A DNA stretch of 64,000 nt from Gillisella taibaishanensis (GTDB taxonomy: Bacteria; Pseudomonadota; Alphaproteobacteria; Rhizobiales; Rhizobiaceae). Below are positions 21,262 through 30,306 of the stretch, one piece after another; the stretch's first letter is position 1; the number at the start of each line of letters is the position of its first letter. The position numbers were made by a program, and so were the translations under genes. Under the pieces are notes generated by a model, which made no database searches, was not told the DNA's origin, and saw only the letters and a list, made by a program, of their open reading frames with translations. The stretch spans positions 124,001 to 188,000 of the forward strand of contig NZ_MKIN01000023.1 of NCBI RefSeq assembly GCF_001938985.1, in the 5' to 3' direction.

Positions 21262-22353
21262 ATGAAGCAGGATATGACAACCATGCAGATGACGACGAGA
21301 GCCGATCTAACGCGCTGGACCGAACGCCTTATAGCCGTCGCACTGGCCGTTCCCCTGGTCATCCTCGCCCTGCTGGTCGCCGCGCTCCTCACCTGCCTTC
21401 CAGCCCGCGCAGACGACATGGCTTGCACGGGACGCAATCTGCTGCCGGAAGCGCGCCAGAAGGACCCGAAAGCCTATGCGAATTTCCAGGCCGAGGCAGC
21501 CAAGGTACCAAACGGCCATAGCATTTTCTGGAAGATCGAAAAGGCAGGCGTTTCGCCGTCCTTCCTGCTCGGCACTATGCATGTCACCGATCCGCGCGTT
21601 CTGGCCATGCCCAAGGGCGCGCCGGAAGCAGCGAGCGGAGCCGATACGATTATCGTCGAATCCGACGAAGTGCTCGACGACAAGAAGGCGGCAACGGCAT
21701 TGCTCGCCAAGCCCGAGCTATCGATGTTTACCGACGGCACGACGATCACCAGCCGATTGACCGCAGAGCAGAAGACGGTGGTCGAGGCCGGATTGAAGCA
21801 GCGCGGCCTGGCGCTTTTAGCCGTGAACAGGATGAAGCCATGGATCCTCGCGAGCTTCTTTGCGCAGTCAAACTGCGAGAAAGAACGAAAGGCAGAAGGT
21901 CAGGCCTTCCTTGACCAGCAGATCGCCGAGACCGCGGCAAAGGCAGGCAAGCAGGTGGTCGGCGTCGAAACCTACGCGGAGCAACTCGCCGCAATGAATG
22001 ATCTTCCCATGGAGTTCCATATGAAGTCGATGGTCGAGGCGGTGGAACTGGGCGACAAGATCGACGACATCAACGAGACCACGATCAACCTCTATCTGCA
22101 GGGTAAGGTCGGCGAAATCATGCCGGCCCTGGAACTGGTCGCACCGGATGCCGAAACCGCGAAAAAGGACGGCCATACCGATTTCGACAAGCGGATCATC
22201 ACCGACCGCAACAAGGTGATGGCAGAGCGCGCCACGCCTTATCTCGACAAGGGTAAGGTGTTCATGGCGGTTGGCGCCCTGCACCTTCCAGGCGAAGGCG
22301 GCCTCGTGGCGCTGCTACGGGCCAAAGGCTTTACCGTTACCCCCGCGCCGTAA
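21262..22353 (+). CDS. TraB/GumN family protein, exported or membrane-anchored
   Basis: 363 aa with an N-terminal hydrophobic segment (LIAVALAVPLVILALLVAALL, about 24-44) ending at ARA, so it is exported or tethered outside the cytoplasm. The family signatures are the GTMH motif (FLLGTMHVTD) near the N-terminus and GALHLPGEGGL near the C-terminus; proteins with this fold include Tiki-like metalloproteases, but activity of bacterial members is largely unproven. It follows xerC by 82 bp. The start at 21262 is tentative: an in-frame ATG at 21274 is nearly as good and no site has a strong ribosome sequence. Confidence 0.85.
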   Translation: MKQDMTTMQMTTRADLTRWTERLIAVALAVPLVILALLVAALLTCLPARADDMACTGRNLLPEARQKDPKAYANFQAEAAKVPNGHSIFWKIEKAGVSPSFLLGTMHVTDPRVLAMPKGAPEAASGADTIIVESDEVLDDKKAATALLAKPELSMFTDGTTITSRLTAEQKTVVEAGLKQRGLALLAVNRMKPWILASFFAQSNCEKERKAEGQAFLDQQIAETAAKAGKQVVGVETYAEQLAAMNDLPMEFHMKSMVEAVELGDKIDDINETTINLYLQGKVGEIMPALELVAPDAETAKKDGHTDFDKRIITDRNKVMAERATPYLDKGKVFMAVGALHLPGEGGLVALLRAKGFTVTPAP

Positions 22354-22359
22354 AGCGCA

Positions 22360-22863
22360 TCAAACCCCGCGCGTCATCCGCGCCAGCACATCGGTCTTCC
22401 AGTAGAACTGGTGGATGAGTGCGGCGAGGACATGCACGACGATCAGCACCCACAAAAGCAGTTTCAGCGGCCCGCCGTGCAGGAAGCCGAGGGTCTCGTT
22501 GCCGAAGTAATATTTGGCGATCCCGGTGACTGGCATCAGCAGGAACAAGGCGTAGAAGGTACGATGGGCCAGCTTTGCGGCAAGCTTGAGCAGGGGCGGC
22601 TCTTCCGCCGGCGCAGCAGGCGCCCCCTGAACCAGCCGCAGGGTAAAGCGGATAAGACAGAGAACCAAAATGGCGATGCCGACATAGGCATGGATATTGG
22701 CGGAGGCGACATCATCGGGCGCCACCGTCTCACCCCGGCGCATCAGCCGGTTCCAGTGCTCCATACCATCAGAGAAGATCAGATTGAAGAAAATCAGCAG
22801 CGCCATCAGCCAGTGTAACAGCCGCTGTGGAACCGAATAGGAGAGACGCGGATGCGAGGCCAT
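22360..22863 (-). CDS. cytochrome b561
   Basis: Four-helix membrane dihaem cytochrome of the bacterial CybB type, 167 aa, expected to exchange electrons with quinol and in some cases handle superoxide. Candidate haem histidines in or near the helices are His17 (RLLHWLM), His58 (ANIHAYVG), His144 (IVVHVLA) and His151 (ALIHQFYWK). The ATG at 22863 is taken over an in-frame TTG at 22881. It converges with the TraB gene with only 6 bp between the stops and has no obvious partner gene nearby. Confidence 0.9.
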   Translation of the reverse strand: MASHPRLSYSVPQRLLHWLMALLIFFNLIFSDGMEHWNRLMRRGETVAPDDVASANIHAYVGIAILVLCLIRFTLRLVQGAPAAPAEEPPLLKLAAKLAHRTFYALFLLMPVTGIAKYYFGNETLGFLHGGPLKLLLWVLIVVHVLAALIHQFYWKTDVLARMTRGV

Positions 22864-22910
22864 GATTTTGCCTTTTATCAAAACTTAAGCGCAATGTCGG
22901 CCCAACGATA

Positions 22911-22943
22911 AAAGCCGTGGCTCGCTAAGCAAGCCACGGCTTT
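22911..22943 (-). terminator. hairpin downstream of lpd
   Basis: AAAGCCGTGGCT / AGCCACGGCTTT, a perfect 12-bp stem with a 9-nt loop. On the minus strand it ends in TTTTAT, so it probably terminates the lpd transcript, about 110 bp after the lpd stop. It is nearly symmetrical and may also act in the plus direction. Confidence 0.6.
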
Positions 22944-23012
22944 CAACCTTACAAAATATAATACCTGCCGCGCTAATCCGGTTTTGTGGATCGGCTGCAA
23001 CGATAGAATCCC

Positions 23013-23041
23013 TCAGGGAAACCGGCTTCCGCGTTTCCTGA
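23013..23041. repeat. RIME-like intergenic palindromic repeat, copy 3 (degenerate)
   Basis: TCAGGGAAAC and GTTTCCTGA pair with one bulged G around CGGCTTCCGC. The order TCAGG-GAAA-ACCGG-TTCC-TTTCCTGA matches the element at 25760-25803 with gaps. It lies just after the lpd stop. Confidence 0.4.
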
Positions 23042-23054
23042 CGAACCCAGGCCG

Positions 23055-24461
23055 TTACATATGGATCGGCTTGGCGAAGGTCGCGAGAGCGGCTTCCTTG
23101 ACGGCTTCCGACATAGTCGGATGCGCATGGCAGGTGCGCCCAAGATCTTCCGAAGAACCGCCGAATTCCATCAGCACGGCTGCCTCGTGGATCATCTCAC
23201 CAGCACCGAGGCCGATGATGTGCACGCCGAGCACGCGGTCGGTTTCCTTGTCGGCGAGAACCTTGACGAAACCGTCGGTAGCCTGCATGGCGCGGGCACG
23301 GCCATTGGCGGTGAAGGGGAACTTGCCAACCTTGTAGGTAACGCCTGCGGCCTTCAGCTCTTCCTCGGTCTTGCCAACAGAGGCCACTTCCGGCTGGGTG
23401 TAGACCACGCCGGGGATGACGTCATAATTGACATGACCATGCTGGCCGGACAGGATTTCGGCCAAGGCCACACCCTCGTCTTCAGCCTTATGCGCCAGCA
23501 TCGGCCCCTTGACCACGTCGCCGATCGCGTAGATGCCGTCGACATTGGTCTTGAAATGACCGTCGATTTCCACACGGCCGCGATTGTCGAGGACAACGCC
23601 AGCCTCTTCCAGGCCAAGACCGGCCGTATAGGGCTTGCGGCCAGTCGCGACCAGCACGACATCGGCTTCCAGAACCTGAGCTTCACCGCCCTTGACCGGC
23701 TCGAATGTAACCTTGGCACCAGCGCCGGCTTTCTCTACACCGGTGACCTTGGCGCCGAGGTTGAACTCGATTCCCTGCTTGACCAGCATGCGCTGGAACT
23801 GCTTGGAGACTTCGCCGTCCATGCCGCCGAGAATGGTGTCGAGATATTCGACCACCGTGACCTTGGCACCGAGGCGCGACCAGACCGAGCCGAGCTCGAG
23901 GCCGATGACGCCGCCGCCAACCACGATCATCTTGCCCGGAACCTTGTCGAGCGCAATACCACCGGTGGAGGACACGATGACCTTCTCGTCGATGTCGACA
24001 GCAACGCCCGGAATGCCTGCGACGTCAGAACCGGTGGCAATGACGATGTTCTTGGTCTCGAGGACCTGCTCTTCGCCCTTGTCGTTGGTGACGGAGACCT
24101 TGCCGGCGGCGAGGATCTTGCCCGTGCCCTGGATGCCGTCGATCTTGTTCTTCTTGAACAGGAAGGAGACGCCCTCGACGTTGGACTTCACGGTCGCATC
24201 CTTGTGCGCCATCATCTTTTCGAGGTTAAGCTTGGGCGCACCGACCTCAACGCCGAGTTCGGCCATACCATGGGCAGCGTGGTGGAACATTTCCGAAGCG
24301 TGCAGCAGCGCCTTTGAAGGGATGCAGCCGACATTCAGGCAGGTTCCGCCATAGGTGGCGCGCTTTTCGACGACAGCAACCTTAAGCCCGAGTTGGGCCG
24401 CCTTGATGGCGCAGACATAGCCGCCAGGGCCGCTGCCGATTACAACAAGATCATAAGCCAT
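23055..24461 (-). CDS. lpdA: dihydrolipoamide dehydrogenase (E3)
   Basis: FAD/NAD disulfide oxidoreductase that reoxidises lipoyl groups of the 2-oxoglutarate dehydrogenase complex; 468 aa. It has FAD motif GSGPGGYVCAIKAAQ, redox disulfide Cys41/Cys46 in GGTCLNVGCIPSK, NAD motif GGGVIGLELGSVW, and C-terminal HAHPTMSEAVKE carrying the catalytic histidine of the dimer partner. Same strand as odhA-odhB but separated from odhB by the LysE and MAPEG genes, so co-transcription with the complex is plausible but not certain. Confidence 0.97.
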   Translation of the reverse strand: MAYDLVVIGSGPGGYVCAIKAAQLGLKVAVVEKRATYGGTCLNVGCIPSKALLHASEMFHHAAHGMAELGVEVGAPKLNLEKMMAHKDATVKSNVEGVSFLFKKNKIDGIQGTGKILAAGKVSVTNDKGEEQVLETKNIVIATGSDVAGIPGVAVDIDEKVIVSSTGGIALDKVPGKMIVVGGGVIGLELGSVWSRLGAKVTVVEYLDTILGGMDGEVSKQFQRMLVKQGIEFNLGAKVTGVEKAGAGAKVTFEPVKGGEAQVLEADVVLVATGRKPYTAGLGLEEAGVVLDNRGRVEIDGHFKTNVDGIYAIGDVVKGPMLAHKAEDEGVALAEILSGQHGHVNYDVIPGVVYTQPEVASVGKTEEELKAAGVTYKVGKFPFTANGRARAMQATDGFVKVLADKETDRVLGVHIIGLGAGEMIHEAAVLMEFGGSSEDLGRTCHAHPTMSEAVKEAALATFAKPIHM

Positions 24462-24557
24462 GGTTCATTCCTCTGTACCGATAATGCTGCCCGACATGCC
24501 GTAAGCCTGTCAGGGCAAGGATGATATCTGCGGAAGATACGAGCCTTCCGCCAATTA

Positions 24558-25199
24558 TTAGCCGGCTTTTTCCGTCGCCAGCTTCAGACCAAGCACGATG
24601 AAAACGGCGCCGCTGACGCGGTCGATCCATTGGCTGGCCCGGGAAAAGCCTTCGCGGATCTTCGGCGTGGTCATGAAAACGCTAACGCCGACGAACCAGA
24701 GGATCAGGCATGTCGCCATGACCAATCCATAGGAGAATTTGACCGCGATAGGCGTGTGCAGGCTGACCACCGTCGAAAAGATCGACAGGAAGAAAAACAC
24801 CGGCTTCGGATTGAGCGCATTCGCGGCGAAGCCAAGACCGAAGGATTTTGCAGCCGATTGCCGCCGCGCCTCGCCGTCACTGTCTTTCGCCACGGCGTTC
24901 AGATCCTGCCGTCCGGCACGCAAAGACTTGATGCCGATATAGATGAGGTAGGCGACACCACACCATTTGACGATGTTGAACAGGTAGATCGACTGGGAAA
25001 TGATCAGGCCAAGGCCGAGGATCGTATAGGTCACATGGAACATCAGCGAGGTTCCGATGCCGAAACTGGTGATGATCGCCGCGCGGCGGCCGTGCAGCAG
25101 CGACTGCCGGATCACCATGGCAAGATCAGCGCCAGGGGACACGATGGCGAAAACGAAGATCGCCATCAGGGACGCCAGTTCGAACAGATAGGGATGCAT
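24558..25199 (-). CDS. LysE/RhtB-family amino-acid exporter
   Basis: Inner-membrane exporter of the LysE superfamily, 213 aa, about six hydrophobic segments. The family motif near the N-terminus is IVSPGADLAMVIRQSLLHGRRAA, and NALNPKPVFFFLSIF marks the middle. Substrate not readable; relatives export amino acids such as homoserine, threonine or lysine. It sits between MAPEG and lpd in the odh cluster. A second member is at 63189-63830, only distantly similar. Confidence 0.9.
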   Translation of the reverse strand: MHPYLFELASLMAIFVFAIVSPGADLAMVIRQSLLHGRRAAIITSFGIGTSLMFHVTYTILGLGLIISQSIYLFNIVKWCGVAYLIYIGIKSLRAGRQDLNAVAKDSDGEARRQSAAKSFGLGFAANALNPKPVFFFLSIFSTVVSLHTPIAVKFSYGLVMATCLILWFVGVSVFMTTPKIREGFSRASQWIDRVSGAVFIVLGLKLATEKAG

Positions 25200-25276
25200 A
25201 GCTTATCCTCGACATCAGAAACGGATCCGCGCTTCATCGAGGAAGACGAAACCGGCATGCATGCGTTCTAACCGGG

Positions 25277-25696
25277 TCAGAACATCAGAACCAGGAACAT
25301 CGCCACAATCCCTGCGACCGAGCCGAGCCAAACCAGCGAACGGATATAGGGAATGCCAGCCAGATAAAGCGGAATATAAACCAACCGGCACACGAACCAA
25401 ACCCAGGCCCCGATGAGACCGAAACCATGCGGATCGCCAGCCAGGATCAATCCGAAAGCCAGGGCGATGAAGCCGGGATATGTCTCGCGGAAATTGGACG
25501 AAGCCCGCGCAGCACGGCCTGCCTGCGCACTTTTGGGCTCAAGCCCATCGTCACGCGGACCTGCATTCCAGTCGGTCCCGAGCTCCTTCGTCGCGATCAT
25601 GCCCTGCAGCATGACATGGAAAAGGAGCAGAAGGACACTCAGCCCGATGACGGGCAGAAACGGCGAAGCAGCAAGAAAGGTTGGTTCCATCGACAT
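25277..25696 (-). CDS. MAPEG-family membrane protein
   Basis: 139 aa, four hydrophobic segments (FLPVIGLSVLLLLFHVMLQGMI; PGFIALAFGLILAGD; LIGAWVWFVCRLVYIPLYLAG; LVWLGSVAGIVAMFLVLMF), matching the MAPEG fold of membrane-associated glutathione-related proteins. The RETYPGFIAL and AWVWFVCRLVYIPLYL segments are the family's most recognisable parts. Bacterial members are mostly uncharacterised. It lies between odhB and the LysE gene. ATG at 25696 is used; the ATG at 25690 is equally possible. Confidence 0.85.
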   Translation of the reverse strand: MSMEPTFLAASPFLPVIGLSVLLLLFHVMLQGMIATKELGTDWNAGPRDDGLEPKSAQAGRAARASSNFRETYPGFIALAFGLILAGDPHGFGLIGAWVWFVCRLVYIPLYLAGIPYIRSLVWLGSVAGIVAMFLVLMF

Positions 25697-25704
25697 TCAC
25701 CTTT

Positions 25705-25744
25705 TAGAGGGTTTCCGTGTTCAAGGACCCACGGAAACCCTCTA
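25705..25744. repeat. perfect 15-bp stem-loop between odhB and the MAPEG gene
   Basis: TAGAGGGTTTCCGTG and its exact reverse complement surround a 10-nt loop. On the minus strand it lies between the odhB stop and the MAPEG ribosome site with no T-tract. It could stabilise the odhB 3' end, act as an attenuating leader for the MAPEG gene, or be a mosaic-repeat part, since a RIME-like element begins 16 bp away. Confidence 0.7.
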
Positions 25745-25759
25745 GCTCTTTGTTTTAAC

Positions 25760-25803
25760 GTGCTTCAGGATGGAAAACCGGTTCCCACTTTTCCTGAAAG
25801 CAC
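25760..25803. repeat. RIME-like intergenic palindromic repeat, copy 2
   Basis: Outer arms GTGCTTCAGGA and TCCTGAAAGCAC pair with one bulge; inner GGAAAA pairs with TTTTCC. The core ACCGGTTCCCACTTTTCC is characteristic of rhizobial intergenic mosaic elements. Related copies are at 14974-14998 and 23013-23041. Confidence 0.7.
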
Positions 25804-25852
25804 TCTAATGTCGAGCGCGTCTCCGATGGAACCCGCTTCGCTATTTGGCAGA

Positions 25853-27079
25853 TTAGAGATCGAGAACCAGACGCTCCGGATCTTCCAGGCTTTCCTTGAC
25901 GCGCACCAGGAAGGTCACGGCTTCCTTGCCATCGACGATCCGGTGGTCGTAGGAGAGCGCCAGATACATCATCGGACGGATGACGATCTGACCGCCGACC
26001 ACGACCGGACGGTCCTGGATCTTGTGCATGCCGAGAATGCCCGACTGCGGCGCATTGAGGATCGGCGAGGACATCAGCGAGCCATACACGCCACCATTGG
26101 TAATGGTGAAGGTGCCGCCCTGCATGTCGGCCATGCTAAGAGAACCGTCACGGGCAGCCTTGGCAAGACGACCGAGTTCCTTCTCGACGCCCGAGATCGA
26201 CATCTGGTCGGCATCGCGGATGACGGGAACGACGAGGCCCTTGTCGGTGCCGACGGCCATGCCAACGTGGCAGTAGTTCTTGTAGATGATGTCGGTACCG
26301 TCGATCTCGGCGTTGACGGCGGGCAGTTCCTTGAGGGCGTGGGTCACGGCCTTGGTGAAGAAGCCCATGAAGCCAAGCTTGACGCCGTGCTTCTTCTCGA
26401 AAATGTCCTTGTACTTGTTGCGCAGGCTCATCACTGCCGACATGTCCACTTCATTGTAAGTGGTCAGCATCGCGGCGGTGTTCTGGGCATCCTTGAGGCG
26501 CTTGGCAATGGTCTGGCGCAGGCGGGTCATCTTGACGCGCTCTTCGCGCGAGGCGTCGTCGGCAGACGAGACCGGACGCGGTGCGGAAACAGGAGCGGCA
26601 GCAGCGGCTGGCGCAGAAGCACCCTTGGCAACAGCAGCGATGACGTCCCCCTTCAGCACCTGACCACGCTTGCCGGAACCATCGACCTGGTCGGCGGAGA
26701 GATTGTTTTCAGCCAGCATCTTGGCGGCAGCCGGAGCAGCCGGCATGCCGGAGGTTGCGGCAGCAGCCGGAGCCGGGGTAGCAGCAGCAGCCGGGGCAGC
26801 CGGAGCGGCGGCAGCGGCTGGCGCGGCGGCACCAGCAGACGCACCTTCGGCGATCTGGCCGAGCAGAGCGCCGAGACCGACGGTTTCGCCGTTCTGGGCA
26901 ACGATTTCGGTCAGCACGCCCGATGCCGGGCAAGGTACTTCGACGGTGACCTTGTCGGTTTCGAGTTCGACGAGCGGCTCGTCCGCCTTCACGACGTCGC
27001 CAACCTTCTTGAACCAGGTGCCGACGGTGGCTTCGCTGACGGATTCACCCAAAGTGGGGACGCGGATTTCAGTGGCCAT
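25853..27079 (-). CDS. odhB: dihydrolipoyllysine succinyltransferase, E2 of 2-oxoglutarate dehydrogenase
   Basis: Core acyltransferase of the 2-oxoglutarate dehydrogenase complex, 408 aa (also called sucB). A lipoyl domain carries Lys43 in ETDKVTV. An Ala/Pro-rich linker (about 77-110) follows, then a peripheral-subunit binding domain ([24 protein letters not shown]) and the catalytic domain ending with [12 protein letters not shown], which holds the active histidine. Single lipoyl domain, as usual for this enzyme. It starts 54 nt after odhA. Confidence 0.97.
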   Translation of the reverse strand: MATEIRVPTLGESVSEATVGTWFKKVGDVVKADEPLVELETDKVTVEVPCPASGVLTEIVAQNGETVGLGALLGQIAEGASAGAAAPAAAAAPAAPAAAATPAPAAAATSGMPAAPAAAKMLAENNLSADQVDGSGKRGQVLKGDVIAAVAKGASAPAAAAAPVSAPRPVSSADDASREERVKMTRLRQTIAKRLKDAQNTAAMLTTYNEVDMSAVMSLRNKYKDIFEKKHGVKLGFMGFFTKAVTHALKELPAVNAEIDGTDIIYKNYCHVGMAVGTDKGLVVPVIRDADQMSISGVEKELGRLAKAARDGSLSMADMQGGTFTITNGGVYGSLMSSPILNAPQSGILGMHKIQDRPVVVGGQIVIRPMMYLALSYDHRIVDGKEAVTFLVRVKESLEDPERLVLDL

Positions 27080-27133
27080 GATGATAAATTCCGTTGATCG
27101 ATAGGATTTCGAGCGAAAGGAGCGCTGGCGGCA

Positions 27134-30130
27134 TCAGCCGCCCAGCGCGTCCTCCAGGAAGGCTTGTAGCTGGGCGAGATGCTTGGACATCAGGCCGGTT
27201 GCCGGAGAGGCAGCCGCCGGACGGCCGGTATAGCGCACCCGCTGATACTTGGCGTCGATATGAGCCAGAACCCATTCCAGATACGGGTCGATGAACGACC
27301 ATGCACCCATGTTCTTCGGCTCTTCCTGGCACCAGACCATCTCGGCATTGCGGAAGCGGCTGAGCTCGTTGATCAGCGCCTTGGCCGGGAACGGATAGAG
27401 CTGTTCGATACGCAGCAGGTAGACGTCGTCGATGCCGCGCTTTTCGCGCTCTTCCAGCAGATCGTAATAGACCTTCCCGGTGCACATGACGACGCGCCGG
27501 ATCTTGGCGTCCTTCTGCAGCTTGATCGGGCCGTCCTTGATGATCTCGGCATCGTCCCAGAGCAGGCGGTGGAACGAGCTTTCGCCCGCCATTTCCGCCA
27601 GCGTCGAGGTTGCCCGCTTGTGGCGCAGCAGCGACTTCGGCGTCATCAGAATCAGCGGCTTGCGGAAGTCGCGCTTCATCTGCCGGCGCAGAATGTGGAA
27701 GTAGTTGCTCGGCGTCGTGCAGTTTGCAACCTGCATATTGTCTTCAGCGCACATCTGCAGCCAACGCTCCAAACGGGCGGACGAATGTTCCGGACCCTGA
27801 CCTTCGTAACCATGCGGCAGCAGGCAGACGAGACCGGACATACGCAGCCACTTGCGTTCACCAGACGAGATGAACTGGTCGAACACGACCTGGGCACCGT
27901 TGGCGAAGTCGCCGAACTGGGCTTCCCAGAGGGTCAGCGCATTCGGACGGGCCAGCGAATAGCCGTATTCGAAGCCGAGTACGGCCTCTTCAGACAGCAT
28001 CGAGTTGATGACTTCGTAGCGGGCCTGGTTCGGCGCCAGGTTGGCGAGCGGAATGTATCGGTCTTCAGTTTCCTGATCGTAGAGAACCGAGTGACGCTGC
28101 GAAAACGTGCCGCGTTCGCAATCCTGGCCGGACAGACGGATCTTGTGGCCATCGAGCACAAGCGAACCGAATGCCAGAGCTTCCGCCATGGCCCAATCGA
28201 TGCCTTCGCCGGTTTCGATCATCTGCGCACGGTTTTCCATAAAGCGCTGGATCGTGCGATGCGCCTTGAACCCATCAGGAATGGTCGACAGCTTGCGCCC
28301 GATCTCCTTCAGGTTCTTCATCGGCACGGCGGTCTTGCCGCGGCGCTGTTCGTCGGCATTGTCGGCTGCACGCAGACCCGACCAGACACCATCCAGCCAG
28401 TCGGCCTTATTGGGCTTGTAGGACTGACCGGCTTCGAATTCCTGCTCCAGATTGGCGCGCCAATCAGCCCGCATCTTTTCCACGTCACCTTCGGTCAGCA
28501 GACCCTCGGCGATCAGGCGATCTGCATAGACCTGCACGACCGTCTTGTGAGCGCGGATTTCCTTGTACATCTTCGGCTGCGTGAAGGACGGCTCATCGCC
28601 TTCGTTATGACCGAAGCGGCGATAGCAGAACATGTCGATGACGACAGGCTTAAAGAACTTCATCCGGAATTCGGTGGCGATCTTCGCGGCATAGACAACC
28701 GCTTCCGGATCGTCGCCATTGACGTGGAAGATCGGCGCTTCAATCATCTTGGCCACGTCGGACGGATAGGGCGACGAGCGCGAGAAGGCCGGATTGGTGG
28801 TGAAGCCGATCTGGTTGTTGATAATGAAATGCATGGTGCCGGCAACGCGGTGACCGCGCAGACCCGACAGGCCGAGGATTTCAGCAACGACGCCCTGGCC
28901 AGCGAAAGCCGCATCGCCATGGATCAGCAGCGGCAGAACCTTGGCGCGCTCCTTCAACGGAATGACATCGCCGTCCCATACCTTGGCGAGCTGGTCCTGC
29001 TTGGCGCGGGCCTTGCCCATGACCACAGGGTTGACGATTTCCAGATGCGACGGATTGGCCGTCAGCGACAGATGCACCTTGTTGCCGTCGAATTCACGGT
29101 CGGAAGACGCACCCAGATGGTACTTCACGTCGCCAGAGCCTTCGACTTCGTCTGGCTTGAACGAACCGCCCTTGAACTCGTGGAACACGGCGCGGTGCGG
29201 CTTGTGCATCACGTTGGTCAGCACGTTGAGGCGCCCGCGGTGAGCCATGCCGAGCACGACTTCTTCCAGTCCGTCCTGACCGCCGCGCTTGACGATCTGC
29301 TCCAGCGCCGGGATCAGCGATTCGCCGCCGTCGAGACCGAAACGCTTGGTGCCCTTGTACTTGACGTCGATGAACTGCTCGAAGCCCTCGGCTTCGATCA
29401 GCTTGGAGAGGATCGCCTTCTTGCCTTCCGGCGTGAAATCGACGCCCTTATCGGGACCTTCGATGCGTTCCTGAATCCACTGCTTCTCCTCCGGATTGGA
29501 GATATGCATGAATTCGACGCCGAGCGTGGTGCAATAAGTGCGCTCGAGAATATCGATCATTTCAGGGATCGTGGCATATTCCAGACCCAGGACGTTATCG
29601 ATGAAGATCTTGCGACCATAATCTGCCTCGGTGAAGCCGTAGGACGCCGGAGACAATTCGTTATAGTCTTCCACAGCGCTGGCAATGCCGAGCGGGTCGA
29701 GCTTGGCATGCAAATGGCCACGCATGCGATAGGCGCGGATCATCATGATGGCGCGCACGCTGTCGCGGGTCGCCTGCAGCACTTCGGCTTCCGAAACGGG
29801 CTTGCCAACGGCGGCAGCCGTTGCTTCAGCCTTGCCCTTGACCTTGGTTTCGATGGCCTTTTCAACCAGGCCCCAATTGCCGTCGAGCGCCGAAACCAGA
29901 TCGGTGCGCGGCGTCAGCGGCCAGTTCGAACGCTGCCAGGAGGCTCCCTTGGCCGCCTTCTTCACGTCAGCTGGATTGTCGCCCAGCGCCTTGAAGAAAG
30001 ACTGCCACTCAGGCGATACCGAGCCCGGATCGTCCTCGTAACGCGCATAAAGCTGCTCGATATAGATCGCGTTCGATCCGTCCAGGAACGAGGTGATCTG
30101 AAACTGCTCGTTGGCTTCTTGCCTTGCCAT
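27134..30130 (-). CDS. odhA: 2-oxoglutarate dehydrogenase E1 component
   Basis: Thiamine-diphosphate enzyme that decarboxylates 2-oxoglutarate and transfers succinyl to OdhB lipoate; 998 aa (also sucA). The N-terminal helix DGSNAIYIEQLYARYEDDP, the HRGRLNVLTNVMHK active-site segment, the GDAAFAGQGVVAE thiamine-diphosphate region and the transketolase-like C-terminal half (GYSLARPNALTLWEAQFGDF) are all present. It starts 176 bp after sucD, in the run sucC-orf-sucD-odhA-odhB. A long open frame on the opposite strand is a compositional shadow. Confidence 0.98.
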   Translation of the reverse strand: MARQEANEQFQITSFLDGSNAIYIEQLYARYEDDPGSVSPEWQSFFKALGDNPADVKKAAKGASWQRSNWPLTPRTDLVSALDGNWGLVEKAIETKVKGKAEATAAAVGKPVSEAEVLQATRDSVRAIMMIRAYRMRGHLHAKLDPLGIASAVEDYNELSPASYGFTEADYGRKIFIDNVLGLEYATIPEMIDILERTYCTTLGVEFMHISNPEEKQWIQERIEGPDKGVDFTPEGKKAILSKLIEAEGFEQFIDVKYKGTKRFGLDGGESLIPALEQIVKRGGQDGLEEVVLGMAHRGRLNVLTNVMHKPHRAVFHEFKGGSFKPDEVEGSGDVKYHLGASSDREFDGNKVHLSLTANPSHLEIVNPVVMGKARAKQDQLAKVWDGDVIPLKERAKVLPLLIHGDAAFAGQGVVAEILGLSGLRGHRVAGTMHFIINNQIGFTTNPAFSRSSPYPSDVAKMIEAPIFHVNGDDPEAVVYAAKIATEFRMKFFKPVVIDMFCYRRFGHNEGDEPSFTQPKMYKEIRAHKTVVQVYADRLIAEGLLTEGDVEKMRADWRANLEQEFEAGQSYKPNKADWLDGVWSGLRAADNADEQRRGKTAVPMKNLKEIGRKLSTIPDGFKAHRTIQRFMENRAQMIETGEGIDWAMAEALAFGSLVLDGHKIRLSGQDCERGTFSQRHSVLYDQETEDRYIPLANLAPNQARYEVINSMLSEEAVLGFEYGYSLARPNALTLWEAQFGDFANGAQVVFDQFISSGERKWLRMSGLVCLLPHGYEGQGPEHSSARLERWLQMCAEDNMQVANCTTPSNYFHILRRQMKRDFRKPLILMTPKSLLRHKRATSTLAEMAGESSFHRLLWDDAEIIKDGPIKLQKDAKIRRVVMCTGKVYYDLLEEREKRGIDDVYLLRIEQLYPFPAKALINELSRFRNAEMVWCQEEPKNMGAWSFIDPYLEWVLAHIDAKYQRVRYTGRPAAASPATGLMSKHLAQLQAFLEDALGG

Positions 30131-30306
30131 GGTTTTATGCGGGCCTCGTGCCCGCCTCCCGACTTGAGGTCATCACCGAACTATCCGACCGAATATTCGG
30201 TTTGTCGAATATGTGCCAGCCATGGCTTGTGCTCGGCTGGACTCTTTTAGAAACATCATGACAGGCGGAGCCGAATGGCCCGCCTGTCCTTGCTCTTCTA
30301 TGTGGT

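Noticed and set aside
27179..30250. 1023-codon open frame on the plus strand opposite odhA
   Set aside because: It mirrors a certain 998-aa gene. Long antisense frames arise when a GC-rich gene avoids certain codons; the translation has no recognisable domain and no ribosome site.
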